NCBI GenBank assembly: GCA_950295325.1
Contig: OX485806.1
Coordinates: 8,000,001-8,064,000 of the forward strand
Direction: 5' to 3'
Length of the DNA stretch: 64,000 nt
Source: Polytrichum commune
Taxonomy: Eukaryota; Streptophyta; Polytrichopsida; Polytrichales; Polytrichaceae
Positions 21,790 to 33,289 of this stretch are shown piece by piece. The notes under the pieces were generated by a model that saw nothing but the letters and a program-made list of their open reading frames with translations, was not told the origin of the DNA and did no database searches. The translations under genes and the position numbers were made by a program. The first letter of the stretch is position 1. Each line of letters starts with the position of its first letter.

Positions 21790-22241
21790 TTATAGACCAT
21801 TGTGTAACATAGGCATGCACCTCATAACACTATGCCAATATGTTAGTAAAGCGCACTTGAACGCCAAGTGTCATGAGGTGACATTAATGATAGTTGTTGG
21901 TCATCAATATAACCTACCATACGCCTTAAAATAGGACAATTGACACTAAACTCTCTTTGTCTCCCTTTCTCTCATGCCCCAATCACACCAAACTTTCTAT
22001 CCGGTTCCAATTGTGAAATTGTTGGGGATTATGTTCAGAAATAGGTGTTGGTCCACCACTTTTCACACTATTACAACCAAAGATGTCAACAGATGGTGTC
22101 AAAACTGGCCGGTGTGATCAGCCCCTCATGAGGTGACACTTATGGTGGAGTTGTTAATCATTAATGCAACCTAGCATACAGCTCAAAATAGGGTAAGTGA
22201 CACTATTTTGCATGTGACACTAAATACCATAAATAGTGTAC
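21790..22241 (-). mobile_element. R2 MITE copy (CTACACC...GGTGTAG family)
   Basis: Reverse-oriented copy of the family described at 53061. It ends GGTAAGTGACACTATTTTGC ... TAAATACCATAAATAGTGTAC and has the internal landmarks 'AACACTATGCCAATATGTTA' and AAGTGTCATGAGGTGACA, the latter present twice (near 21867 and 22126). The middle differs from other copies and may contain a duplication or an insertion. Confidence 0.7.
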
Positions 22242-22457
22242 AACTAATGACATGACAACACATGTCCAATACAATACATAGTGGTCAGCGACGACAAAGT
22301 CATGAATTACAGGTAATAATGTGTCTCCTTGAGTCCAGTCAAGGATGGACACACAAGCAAAACCCTAAACCCTAAACCTTCACAAGACATGTGTCATCCT
22401 ATCGAGTGGTGCGACCCTGCCTCAACTTCTACATGGAAATACAGAGCCTTTAAATGC

Positions 22458-22479
22458 CAGTTCAGATGCATCTGAACTG
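22458..22479. repeat. 22-bp perfect palindrome
   Basis: CAGTTCAGATG followed directly by CATCTGAACTG. Its role is unknown. Confidence 0.8.
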
Positions 22480-22800
22480 AAGAAATGCATGGAGGACTTT
22501 GAATCCATACGTGACACAACCGAACTACATTGTGTGGGCACTGTTTGTAGTTTTCCAATTTGCATATTACTTATGCTTACCATTTGCTTCAAAGTCTTCC
22601 CACAAGATATTAGTCAATGCAAGGACTGTCCACTCAAAGGTGGTCATACTGTGGCAAGTTCAGGTCATCAGTCAAACACACTGAACTACACTGCCAGTTT
22701 CTGAAAATTTATGACAATTTTCATTCTGTGAAATTGACTGACAGAAGAATTAAATTTTGCTTGTGTGGGGCACAAGGAACTTCAGACAATTTACCACCTA

Positions 22801-22887
22801 GGGAAATATGTGGTGAAGTGCACAAAACCTGGTGAATGGGCCTCCATCCATGCACCAAGTATTGTCCACTTCACCACATATTTCTCT
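22801..22887. repeat. miRNA-like short hairpin
   Basis: Bases 22802-22840 (GAAATATGTGGTGAAGTG, then CACAAAACCTGGTG) pair with 22848-22886 as an inverted copy. There are about five mismatches over 38 bp and a tiny loop near CCTCC. The short, imperfect stem resembles a plant MIRNA foldback or a very small foldback MITE. Confidence 0.6.
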
Positions 22888-22899
22888 CCTTCACCAGCA

Positions 22900-24700
22900 T
22901 CTACTTGGGAAGCCTGGCTTTTGTCAACCTGGCGAATATCAAAATTGATTCAAAGAACATTCCCAAAGTAGCAGACAAGTGCCTGATTGTGTTCCATATA
23001 TGAGTTGTAGATTGCAAGCAATAGAAGTTAGAAACAGCGCATTTGTAAATAGGCAGACTTTTAAAACCACCGGAGACACATATTACCTTTTGTGGAAATG
23101 GGAATTAAAAAGTTTGCCCACATGCATGCAAGGGGCCAAAACTTGTCTTCTAAATCCAGGTTCTTGCCAATGTGGCATCTACTCCACCTGATAGTTGAAA
23201 CAAATAACACGAGACACCTGCAATAATCATGTCCATACAGTTCCCAATTCAGTGACATCCGAAAACCCATAAAGCAGGTTACAAAAATTGGCCCCAGGGC
23301 ACTTACTTGTGTAGCACCCCTGTAGTCAGAGTAGACAATCCATCTCTTACCATTGAAAATAAACCAGAAGTTTAACTATCCATCCAATAAGCATGGGCCT
23401 TTATCAACATTTTGGATAGATTTGTACTTGTTCTTCACTCCTTCACTTTACTGAATTCAATAGGAAAGTAAAAATCAGACAACCCACATCAAGTGCTTTG
23501 GACAGACATTTAAAATTCAACAAGACCTTGATATCTAGGGAGCTGACAGTCCTCCTATCACTGTGAGAGGGGGAGGTTAGGCTTGCAAAATATAGAAATA
23601 GGAGTCAATTTGATTAGCAACAAGAACTTCATTCTGTTTTTAAATGTGCCTGCATGCTTACCTGTATAGAAGAAAACCAGAATTTGCAACAAAAAAAACT
23701 TGCACCATAAGACAAGCAGGTGGAAGGGAACTGGCATGGAGTAGATTGCAATACTACCTTGAATGACTATACAGAACACCTTAAGCAACTTCGTTGTTCC
23801 TTGAGGCTCAGTGAACCCACACAGTACAGTAGCATGCTGAACATTCACAGCTGTTAAAGTGAGGAAAGCTCCCTTTCACACAATTGATATCCAACTACCA
23901 GATGAAGTCAGACAAAATTAAAGAAAAGCTGTAGTAGCTTATCGTTAAAGCATTGCATTTCCATCCTCATTTGCTATGTCCAATTGATTTAAATCAATAC
24001 ATCTTTCATCCTCTCAAGGAATGTCCACACAACACATAAGTAGGAATACTTCTGAGATGTTCCCCTGTCGGAAAAAAACTAATCACTGTCCCAGAACTGG
24101 CAGACTTTACCCAACTATTTACAGGATTGTCAGACAAATCAATAGTCATACAACATCTACGTCAAGCACTGGGGTCCATGATATTGCCATGTGCATTATC
24201 ATACCTGCAAGCTTGCACTAAAAGGGGTTGTTCTGCTCCAAGGATATAACACATGTACAAAACATGTTCACAAATCACATCTTTGGCTCAAAAAGAGAAC
24301 CTTTCAACAGTCTCAAAGGTCATACTGACATTTGGGGAGTTATTTGATTCCAGCTTTCTCAAGCCAGCCCCAGAAAGAAAAGAAAGAAGTCTGTGCACTT
24401 GGACTTTCTGTGAGGCTCAGAAGCAAAATGATCTGCTGCTTCATAAGTTTCAAACCCCAACAGTCCTATGTTTCTTGAGCTCAGCAGAAAGTAATAGGGT
24501 GGTACCCACTTCATTAAGGATAATCTTCATGTGTCACCATCATAAGTCTTCAAGTTTCAAATTTTCGAACCCCTGGTTAAAACACAGAAAAACAAGTCAA
24601 AATTTATGCAAACTGATGTGCCTAGCCAAAGGTCACTTTTTGCTCGAGGAGATACTGCATCAAACCAATAATTCTGCAAGATTATTCTAGTCAGTTCATT
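22900..24700. other. Unassigned region downstream of MYB-CC gene
   Basis: No gene recognised. The composition is less AT-rich than 19.3-21.6 kb. It may contain the 3' UTR of the minus-strand MYB-CC gene, or further 3' exons that I could not identify. Confidence 0.4.
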
Positions 24701-24704
24701 ATGC

Positions 24705-27700
24705 TTAAGAAAGTTTGCACTCTTCTTGGTGCAGATATAGGCGGCTGATACTACTTATACCTGTTGATGCTTGGTTCTCACAACTTGCAGAAGCACCACC
24801 ACTGTCTTCAGGATTGGCTGTCATGTTGGTGACATAGCTCTTCTGTGACAAGCTTTCAGAACCACGGGATTGCTGACGAGGAAGACCACCTACTCTTGGG
24901 TCTGCTCCATGCGATGCAATATCCGGCAGTGTCAAAGATTGAAAAGAAGAGTTAATTGGTTCATTGTTGACTTTGGAGGCAAGTTCTGTGAGCTCTGCAT
25001 GTGCTGCTTCTAGCCCTGGGGATCCTCCAGTGTGACCAGCTAGAGCTTCTTTCGCCTTCTCAAGAATGGATTGAAGGTACTTGCCCTGGGCCTCAATCCT
25101 CAGTTGAAGCTGTCTTTGCACCTATAATCCAAGAGCATGTGTCAATATTCCATGAGGCATAAGAAAAGAAAAGATGCCTTCACCAGTAAATAATGACAAG
25201 AATACCACCATTTGAATTGAAATCAAAACACCAAATGCATGTGATAGATATAGTAGCAGCTATACAACACTAAAACTGATGAGAACTAGAAAATATGGAA
25301 CAAGTAGTACTGACCAGAACCCCAATGCAAATCATAGATTATACTGCTATAGGGAAAAACTAGAAACCTCAAGTTGCTCTTGAAGCCGTCGTTGCACTTC
25401 CATCTGCATGCGGATAGCCTCAGTAATTTGAAAGCTCCTGCACAGCCAGAGGTAGATGAGTATACCATACCTTGACTATCCTGAAGAACGAGCTTCAGAT
25501 ATAAAATTCAAGTACTGCAAAGTAATGACTGACTATGCCAACATCCAACTATTCAAGTGTCAGATTCTATTGCCCAAGTTATAAAAAGAAAAAGGTTCGC
25601 AAAAGACAAGGCATGAGAATAAGAAACATATCACAAGGGTCATGCTTAATGCACTAACTCTTGTGGATTCTGGGATTTCGGGGTGCTTAGACCATCACTG
25701 CCAGCACTGCTCACCATTTGTACATCAGAAGAGCCTGCTTCACATGCAACCCAGTTTTTAAATGACAAGGCAACTCTTCAAAATTAAAGAAGGTCTTGGA
25801 CACCAAATACAACTTACAGTGGGTAACCAAGGTTCAGTCAGCAAGACTAGGTACATTGCTCACTACCTAACTTGAAAATGCAACAGCCCTAGTACACTCT
25901 CATTACGGTGATGCTATTACTCTTCAACACATTTGTGGGCTCTTACCAAGTGGTTTGGGTGCTTCCTTAAAGATACTCAAAACAGTCCAACTTGACTATC
26001 ATTCTCAGGTGGGACTGCCTTGCTGTAACTTAATAATTGTGTGCAAGGACAGCCTCATTGTCAAATAGTGTGCTAACCTGCGCATTCAGGATCCTGACCT
26101 CCTCCACCATTTGGGACATACTCTATCTATGAACTGCATTTATGATTAGCAGCTAGTCGAATCAATTTACAATAGAGGTCAAAAGAACACTTTGGGTGAG
26201 ACTGTGTGGAACAGAGTGCTAGAAATACTCTGCAAGTCCTGAAATTGAAAGGTTGAAAAACATCTTTGTAAGTTTGACACATATTGTAGATAAGACTTGC
26301 CACTCAATATCAAAACAAACAATAGAGGAACAAATCATTTTGGCAAAGGTTTTATCAGGAAGAGAGCAGTGTGGCACATACCACCCTTGGTGCTTTCATG
26401 GCCACCTTCGCGATGGAGCTGCTTTCCAAGCCTGTACTTCTGCAGACCATCCAGAAACCATGCATTTCAGCCAGTGAGACATCCACAATACTTGATAGAA
26501 GCAACATACCCCCAATGACATATCAAAATACACATGAATTTGATGCAAAAATTCATTCCATGCCACAATATTTCTGTGTCCTGTGTCACACAGAACCCCA
26601 AAACTGGCAACCTGTAAATCGAATAGGACATTTACAACCTTCACTTAAGACATCTTTAAAAGGTCCAACCTCAGAGTAAAAACCTTAAATGCTCCAGGGA
26701 GAAGCAGCCCACTACAGTTTAACAAACTTGTGTAGAAGAAACCAAAGAGTGGAGATCAAGAGCTGAAGAAGGCAACAACAAGCACATGCACCAGTTTCAA
26801 GAAAACATGAAGTTGCAAGAATACAAGGTATCTACATAAAACTAATAACAAGCTCCTCGTGTCATACAGCCAAGGAATACCTTGCAATAATTTGTTCCAA
26901 GCAGGGGAAGATCCTAACCTGGAGGTGGCTCTTGAGATGATAGAGTGTTAGGCCCTTCACACTCATAACTCGCATCACTGATTTCGGTGTAGCTTCTGCA
27001 CTTTCATCAACAGAAGCACCATTACAAACGGATTCCCAACGTGCATCAAGACCTTATGACTGTTCCAGAGCCCTTTCGAAATCCCTTCAAGAGGTGAAGA
27101 AGATTGGGAGAGTGGCAAAGGATTTCATGCTAAAGAAGCCTGATAGAATAAAGGCCTACCTACATGTTCGTTAGGACTACTCCCCACTCATTCAAGAATA
27201 GGAAACAGAAAACACAGTACATCAAGTAAGAGTCGTAATAACCTTGTGTCTGCGGCTCACAAAGTGGCATTGTAGAATCACAAGCCACCAAAGTGTCATC
27301 TGGAGCTCATCTAAGTGTCCACTGACTCTTCAGTTTCTGGAGTGCCATTGGCTGCGTAACAAATGTTACTTCAAGGACTGCAATTGTAAGCTGACAAACT
27401 AAACATCATATGATGTGCTCCGAATCGTCTAAAAACTTGTGTAACCTCAGCGACGGTAATCACATAAAGGATTGCATGTGAAATTTAACAAGTGTCGTTC
27501 TTAGATGATACACTCCAGTATCTTCAAGAAAGAGACAGTAAAAAAATCAGGTTTTTTTTAGCATTCAAAAAAGCTGCAGAGGGCATTGTAAAATCACAAG
27601 CCACCAAAGTTTCATCTGGAGCTCATCGAGGTGTCCACTAACTCTTCAGTTTCTGCAGTGCCATTGGCTGCGTAACAATCTTACTTCAAGGACTGCAATT

Positions 27701-28670
27701 AGCTGACAGACTAAACATATGTATGATGTGCTCTGAATCATTGTCTAAGCATGTGCAGAGTGATGATTTTGGCAAGAGGATGCAACCACATAAAGCATTG
27801 CATGCGAAATTTGGCAAGTCCGTCGTTCTTGGATGCTAAACTCCAGTATCGTCAAGAGACAATTAACATTTGGGTTTTTTGATGCATTCAGAAAAGGCTG
27901 CAGAGGGCTTAGTTCTGTCATCTGGAGCTCATCTAAGTGTCCACTGACTCTTAGGTCTTCAGAGTGCCATTGGCTGCGAAACAATGTTATTTAAAAAACT
28001 GCAATTAATTGTAAGCTGACAAACGAAACATATGTATGAAGTGCTCCGAATCATCATCTAAGAATGTGCAGAGTGGCCTTGGTTACGGCAACCGCATATT
28101 GGATTACATGTGAAATTTAGCAAGTCCATCGTCCTTGGATGATCCACTCCAGTATCGTCAAGAAAGAAACAAATGCAAAATTGTGTTTGTTTGATGCATT
28201 CAGAAAAGGTTGCAGATATGAACACCATATGATGTGCTCGAAACTCGTTCAAAAACTTGTGCAGAGTGACATCAGCGATGGTGACCACATAAAAAAATGC
28301 ATGTGAAATTTAGCAAGACCGTCGTTTTTGAATGATGCTCTTGATGTATCGTCAAGAAAGAAGAAACATAAGTTGCGTTTATTTGATGCATTATGAAAAA
28401 TATGAAGAAGAAGAAGAAGAAGAAGAAGAAGAAGGTTGCAGAGGACTTACTGTCAGCGCCTCCTAGCTGCATGACGGCGTCCACAAAACGCTCATGAAGC
28501 TCCGGAGTCCACCGCAGCCGTGGCTTTGGGTCTGCGGAGTTCACTCCCCCATCTCCACCGGAGAACGTGGAAGAATAGGGCGATGGCGACAGCCTCTCCT
28601 GGTTGCTAGATGTCGATTGGGTCCGGTGCGGGACCAATGCCAAATTCTGATACTTCTTCATCTGGTACAT
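24705..28670 (-). CDS. MYB-CC (GARP) transcription factor, MYR1/MYR2-like
   Basis: Nuclear DNA-binding protein of the MYB-CC group, closest in layout to Arabidopsis MYR1/MYR2 and related to the PHR1-like phosphate and development regulators. Exons: 28670-28451, 26995-26919, 26439-26382, 25734-25659, 25437-25368, 25121-24705. All have GT-AG junctions and the phases agree, giving 305 residues. The GARP/MYB domain spans about 49-105: KPRLRWTPELHERFVDAV, LGGADKATPKSV, then KGLTLYHLKSHLQKYRLGKQ. The coiled coil spans about 150-200: EAIRMQMEVQRRLQEQLEVQ, then LQLRIEAQGKYLQS. One oddity: Ser85 replaces the usual Gly in VMGVKGL. The start is the first ATG of exon 1, followed by MYQMKK, typical of the group. 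The last exon has a good donor-like CAG|GTATAAG about 18 codons before the stop, so the true C-terminus may continue in unseen exons, as in Arabidopsis relatives. Confidence 0.9.
27240..28440. repeat. ~310-bp tandem repeat in MYB-CC intron 1
   Basis: About 3.5 units recur with a spacing of 306-316 bp. The marker CCATTGGCTGCG occurs at 27345, 27661 and 27967. Other shared segments are CATCTGGAGCTCATC, GTGTCCACT(A/G)ACTCTT, 'GATGCATTCAGAAAAGG' and GCAGAGG. The final unit is shorter and ends at the donor site of exon 1 (GCAGAGGACTTAC on the + strand), so the array has expanded within the intron right up to the exon. Confidence 0.88.
28404..28434. repeat. (GAA)n microsatellite near exon 1 donor
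   Basis: About ten GAA units on the + strand (TTC on the transcribed strand), 17 bp inside the intron from the exon 1 donor at 28450. The pyrimidine run lies at the start of intron 1. Confidence 0.9.
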
Positions 28671-29312
28671 TTGAGAACTTCGCTCTTCACTTCACCTCGG
28701 TAGCTTCTTCTTCCTCCAACTACTTGGCTTCCTTTGACGAAGGTTAAACTATGTAGCTATCTACTTGAAATCAGTCTCGTGTTCAGTATAAATTTGGACA
28801 ACGAATTGAGCTCTTTCTTTTCGACATATGAATGACCAATTGTATTCCAAAACACACTGTGAGGTAGAAACAAAATGTCTGGTGCAATACGCTTCATCTA
28901 CAATGCTTCATCCCAAGGTTAAGGAAAATCGAAGTTGACATATCTCCCTCTCCCTTTTCTCCCGTTTCTTCCAGAACTAAAACATCCCGCCCCTTCCCTC
29001 TGATAGCATTGTCAAGACCACCGGGAAAGGTTGTGTAGAGTAGATAAAATTGACTGACGCCAAATTAAGCTAAATTTCTAGGGCAAACACCAGGCTCCCC
29101 CTCTCTCTCTCTCTGAAGTCATCAAAAAGCAAAGGCTTCCAGAACCAAACGGCAGCACTGACGAACCCTGATCCAACCCCCCACACACAAAATGCGATTC
29201 AAAACCCCCAGGAGACCTTCAACATTCACGACACATCATCTCTTAAAGCAGAGGTTGTCGCACCTCACATTTGCAGCAAAACCTCAAAGAGAACAACAAC
29301 ACCTCTTGGCTG

Positions 29313-29347
<35 letters not shown>

Positions 29348-29900
29348 CGCGACGATGATGATGGCACGGCACACATGGAGGTCGGGCAGGCAAAGCCAAT
29401 CGTGCAAGCAAGCAAACAGCCTACTAAGCTACCATAACCATAGCGGAGCTGACGAGATGGTGCACAGGACAAAAGAAAGGAGGAAGCGAGCGAGCAACAC
29501 GTAATCTGAGACGCCGACAAGTGACCGGGTGGATGACTTTTCTAAGTCAGAAGTACTTTCTTCGTCGTCGTCTTTTTCTCCTCCTTCTTCAGCGTTTGTT
29601 TGATGACACTGGAAGGCTGTTCCTCTTTCTTCTTCTCAGTCTAAGCTGAATGTGGTGTTGCCAGCCGTCGGCAGCTGCTGTTCGGAGCCCCCTGAAGCCA
29701 GGAACGCCAATTCCCTGCTGCATGCTGATCGATCGAGTCCAATTTCTTTTGCCAAACTCGTCGAGAACGCGGAAATCCTCCCAGATCGGAGGCGCCGGGG
29801 AGAGAATATGCTGATGGAGATGCTCGCCCGCTTGCCAAAAGAGGGTGGCGAGTCTTTGCCCCGTCCGCCCCGGTCCCTCCACCTACTGGTGCCCTAGCCC
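28671..29900 (-). promoter_or_regulatory. Upstream region / 5' leader of MYB-CC gene
   Basis: The region upstream of the ATG has higher GC than the flanks. It contains a (CT)n run at 29313-29347 and a shorter one at about 29098-29115; these read as GA runs on the transcribed strand, as is common in plant 5' leaders and core promoters. No TATA box or transcription start could be fixed. No protein gene was recognised. Confidence 0.45.
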
Positions 29901-29919
29901 TGTATCTACCTCCTACCTA

Positions 29920-30550
29920 CATTTAGCCACCTCCTAGCACGACCGACCCTTAAACCTTCCTTGCCACAGAATCTTTGCATTAGGTACATGTTGCAATCCT
30001 TCCCACGATGCTGGCACGATACACGTAACCCTCCAGAGCCTCAGATCTAGACAATAAGTAGATTTTACCAGTCTCCCTCTACCATGTTGGCACGACACCA
30101 CCCTAAACCCCGAAATCTATATTCTCAGTACATTCTAGGTGCCTTCTGGCACCATACCCGCAACCCTCCCCTTAGACTCAGCATCTACCTCTCTGGTACA
30201 TTCTACTAGTCTCTTCGACCATGTTGGCACGATACCCAATCTAGCCCAATAATGTACCTCTGTGGACATTCTATCCATTCCAGGATACAACACGTTAAAC
30301 CCGCCCTAGCCTCAGCATCTACATAATGACTACATTCTGCTTGTTTCATCTACCACGATGAACCGATACCCACCCTAGCCCTAAAATATACCTACTATGG
30401 ACATTCTTGGCATCTACGGGCACTATACCCGTTATCCCTCCCTCGCCCAGCATCTACCGATTGTGTACATTTGACCATTTTCGTCTACCATGTTGGTATG
30501 ATACCCACCTTAGCCTCAAAATCCAGCTTTTACTTACATTCTACCCGTCT
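29920..30550. repeat. ~68-bp minisatellite, locus 1
   Basis: About nine degenerate units repeat TACCATGTTGGCACGATACC, then CACCCTAGCCTCAAAATCTA and CCTA...TACATTCTA. Unit markers lie near 29938, 30008, 30080, 30148, 30219, 30285, 30351, 30415 and 30484. A related array is at 34540-34930. Confidence 0.85.
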
Positions 30551-30570
30551 TTAAGCCCGTTGAATGGGTT

Positions 30571-31062
30571 TTAGTAGATGCTAGAATCAACATGGGTACA
30601 TGGTAGACAATATGTTTAAGAATATGTATCTTCTTCAATGTCACTGCAATTCTAAGGTTCATGGATGCAATTTTAAGTTGCGCTTGTGGACTGAAAGCCA
30701 GAATGTTCATAGAAGCATTGACAATAATATAGTATCTTCTGTCACTTGTAGGAAATAGAACATTCTTTAGCGAGATCACCCTTTTTCTTTTCTTTTTTTG
30801 GAGACAGAAGGCGGACAGGGCAACGCCAAAGCACAGGAGGCAGTTGACCACCTGGCAAGTTTTCCGTCAAGTAGAGAGGAGAGTTCACAGCCGGGATTCG
30901 AACCGCCAACCTCTTCCTTGAGATTTGGGTATCTCTCCACCATCATCTGGTAGTTTAAGGTCATCTCGAACCTAAGATCACCCTTTTCACTTTCTCGTAG
31001 AATTGGTTTGAATAGATGTTGGTAGATGCTAGAATCAACATGGGCACATGCTAGACAATCGG
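30571..31062. repeat. Direct repeat pair (~40 bp)
   Basis: GTAGATGCTAGAATCAACAT followed by GGGTACATG/GGGCACATG and TAGACAAT occurs at 30572-30611 and again at 31022-31061. Between the copies lies about 410 bp that includes the SINE at 30786. Confidence 0.75.
30786..30974 (-). mobile_element. tRNA-derived SINE with target-site duplication
   Basis: On the minus strand, an A-box-like GATGGTGGAGAGATACC and an exact Pol III B box GGTTCGAATCC (30894-30904) lie near the 5' end. About 110 bp of body follows, then an A-rich tail (AAAAAAAGAAAAGAAAAAG). The element is flanked by the direct repeat AGATCACCCTTTT at 30773-30785 and 30975-30987. Head, tail and duplication together define a SINE of about 190 bp. 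The tRNA parent was not determined. Confidence 0.85.
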
Positions 31063-31166
31063 TATGAATCCTTCTCGTGTTTCAACTTGAGTTAGGGTCA
31101 CCCATCGTCCAGTTTGTAATACCTAGATTATTGTCAAAGTTAAGAGAGAGATGACGCCAACTGTAT

Positions 31167-31255
31167 GTTGGTGTGACTCATACGGGGACCACACAAGGGG
31201 TCCAGCCGAGCTAGCTAGGGGCCGATTGGACCCCCTGGTGTGGCCCTTGTATGAG
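31167..31255. repeat. Short foldback, 28-bp imperfect arms
   Basis: CTCATACGGGGACCACACAA, then GGGGTCCA, is inverted as TGGACCCCCTGGTGTGGCCC, then TTGTATGAG, with a loop of about 30 nt containing GAGCTAGCTAGG. Confidence 0.65.
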
Positions 31256-31507
31256 GGACGCTACATCCTTGATTAAACTCACAAACTCAAAGGCGGGTTC
31301 ACAAAGCGTGGGTGAGGGACAAGGGCTATTGTGTCACGTGGGAGGTGGATGCCTAATTTATGTGAATTCAAACTTGCATGTTCCCGGCTGTACTTGGTGG
31401 TTGAATATTGTGCTACCCAATTTTGACAAGTTAGGTATTTATGGCACCAGTTCAATGTAGACGAAGGACTTGTCACGTATTTCAAGACTCGAGGAAAAGC
31501 GCATTTG

Positions 31508-31871
31508 AAGGTAAGCAAGTCTTAAATGGACAATTTTTCATTGATTTTCTCTCTGCACCCACATCTCATAGGATATGAAACACAAGCTTTGTGCATGTCG
31601 CCACTTTTCTTATAGCTTTCAAAGCTCGGATGAACATCCCATTCATTGTCAAAGTGGAGATTCTATAGTTTATTGAATGATCATATAGGTCCCCCCCACA
31701 CACACAGTATATTGACAATTGCGTCTAGAATGGTTGATAATAATTGAGCATGCAATCCAATCTCTTTCCAACAAACGTCTTTTTGTTTGGGTTTGTTCTT
31801 AGATTCGGACCCAATGGCACACCATTCAAACTATAGGTGTCCGTTTAAGTCAGAGACCGAATTTAACAAAC
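31508..31871 (+). mobile_element. R1 repeat copy
   Basis: Full-length copy with AAGGTAAGCAAGTCTTAAAT, then GGACA, on the left; 'CTCTGCACCCACATCTC', 'GTCAAAGTGGAGATTC' and GATCATATAGGTCCC inside; and ATAGGTGTCCGTTTAAGTCA on the right. Confidence 0.8.
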
Positions 31872-32339
31872 ACAACTAGCACACGAAATTGCTCCTTATA
31901 TTGGCACTTGGGTTTGTAACATATATTTTCTTATGGAGAATTCGGAGGTCGGGCAGGTAAGTCACTGCATCAACTGGTTTTTTGATCCCCACTTTTTATA
32001 CCGAAGGAAAGTTTTCATGAGAAGGTCAGATAGAGAGTGAAACATAACAAAATAAATAAATAATGAGTTTCATAGGCAGTTATAATATTTGTTGCCTCTC
32101 CTGTGTGAGGACTTATGGAAAAACACGGTTCTATTAGTTTTTCCTCCTATTCACCGGAGTTTAGTCTTGAGGTTTTTTTTTACTTACTTCTATTTGTATT
32201 GAATTTAACTTATATAAGTTGAGCTTGGGTACTTCTTGGGAGTTGCAAGGCCGGTGGGCTTCGTTGATCTATTTTCAGTGTATTTGTAAGAACTAGAGGT
32301 TAGTTGGCTATCAATGTAATGTAGACATAGACGTCATTA

Positions 32340-32498
32340 TATTAGTGAGCGTTCTAATGTCAAGTGTCGTGTGGTTACACTAACGATGAACATGTTATAA
32401 ATCTAGAATATGTAAAGTGATCATATTTGGTAGGTAATGTCATTCATCCTATTATGAGGTCATGTTGTTTTCCTAAATACCATAAACAAAGTAGTGTA
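32340..32498 (-). mobile_element. R2 MITE, degenerate copy
   Basis: GTTCTAATGTCAAGTGTCGT, GTGGTTACACTAACGATGAA and the end CTAAATACCATAAACAAAGT, then AGTGTA, match the reverse orientation of the R2 family. Confidence 0.6.
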
Positions 32499-32714
32499 AG
32501 ATTCATATCTTTGCACTTGAGCTTGTAACCCGTGAATACGTTAGTTTTGCCACAACATGAATCCCTTGCTTTTCTTCCTTTCTTTTGCTACTTATTTTGG
32601 TTTGGGAGATGGGTACTAGTGTTAAAGTTCAATCCAATTTCTATTTTGATGTTGTGCTAAAAAGAGCACATAAACTAAGGAATGATAACTTGACTTGGTC
32701 TACAATGACGAGTC

Positions 32715-32788
32715 GACCGTCTTAGCTCATTTGGTAGAGCGTAAGGCTCTTAACCTTGTGGTGTAGGGTTCGACCCTCTGGGGTGGCG
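32715..32788 (+). tRNA. tRNA-Lys (CTT)-like, probably a pseudogene
   Basis: GTCTTAGCTCATTTGGTAGA with GC (D-arm and A box), TAAGGCTCTTAACCTTG (anticodon arm, CTT at 32749-32751) and GGGTTCGACCC (B box) follow plant tRNA-Lys(CTT). The acceptor stem (GACCGTC against GGTGGCG) pairs poorly at its end and the T-stem depends on wobble pairs, so a functional product is doubtful. Confidence 0.6.
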
Positions 32789-33289
32789 TCCAATTCTTTG
32801 AGTTGTAATTTTTATTACCTTATTTTAGAATGTTCCCACTTCACATACCTATTGGCCGTTGCATCATTGCAAATCACAATGATTGTCATGTCAAGCTTTA
32901 GAATCACAACAGAGATGCAAAAGTAGTATGAGTTCAAACATTATCTCTTACTCTTGAGATGATCACATAGGTCCTCCTCTCAGTCATGTATTGAACCTTG
33001 TTCAAGTGAGTAAGTCACCGCAATAATTAGATGCTCGAGACACGAAAGGGGGTTGTGTGCAACCACGTATATTAGAAAAGCAACGTTCTTCAATAGGGCT
33101 CTTAAATTACTCCAAGTTATTGCAATCGCAAGATTGCCCTTGAGCCACAAGACCATTGAATATTTTACTTTTGTGGCAAAATTGATACCGTGGGTTATAT
33201 TTTATCCTACCAAAACTTTTGGCATGGGAGTAAACTAAATAGGTAGGGGGAGGGCCCTTGGCTGATATTGCCTAATAGTGGGTGAAGGC

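Noticed and set aside
22362-22378. CCCTAAACCCTAAA and similar telomere-like boxes at about 38103 and 38185
   Set aside because: Only two units each. Short telo-boxes are common in plant DNA and do not mark a telomere.
27240-28440. Possible CRISPR-like regular repeats
   Set aside because: The unit is ~310 bp with homologous, not unique, intervals, and lies in a plant intron.
29184-29900. Plus- and minus-strand frames of 65-97 codons upstream of the MYB-CC gene
   Set aside because: They read through CT/GA runs and GC-rich leader sequence, with no conserved motif. Treated as promoter or 5' leader.
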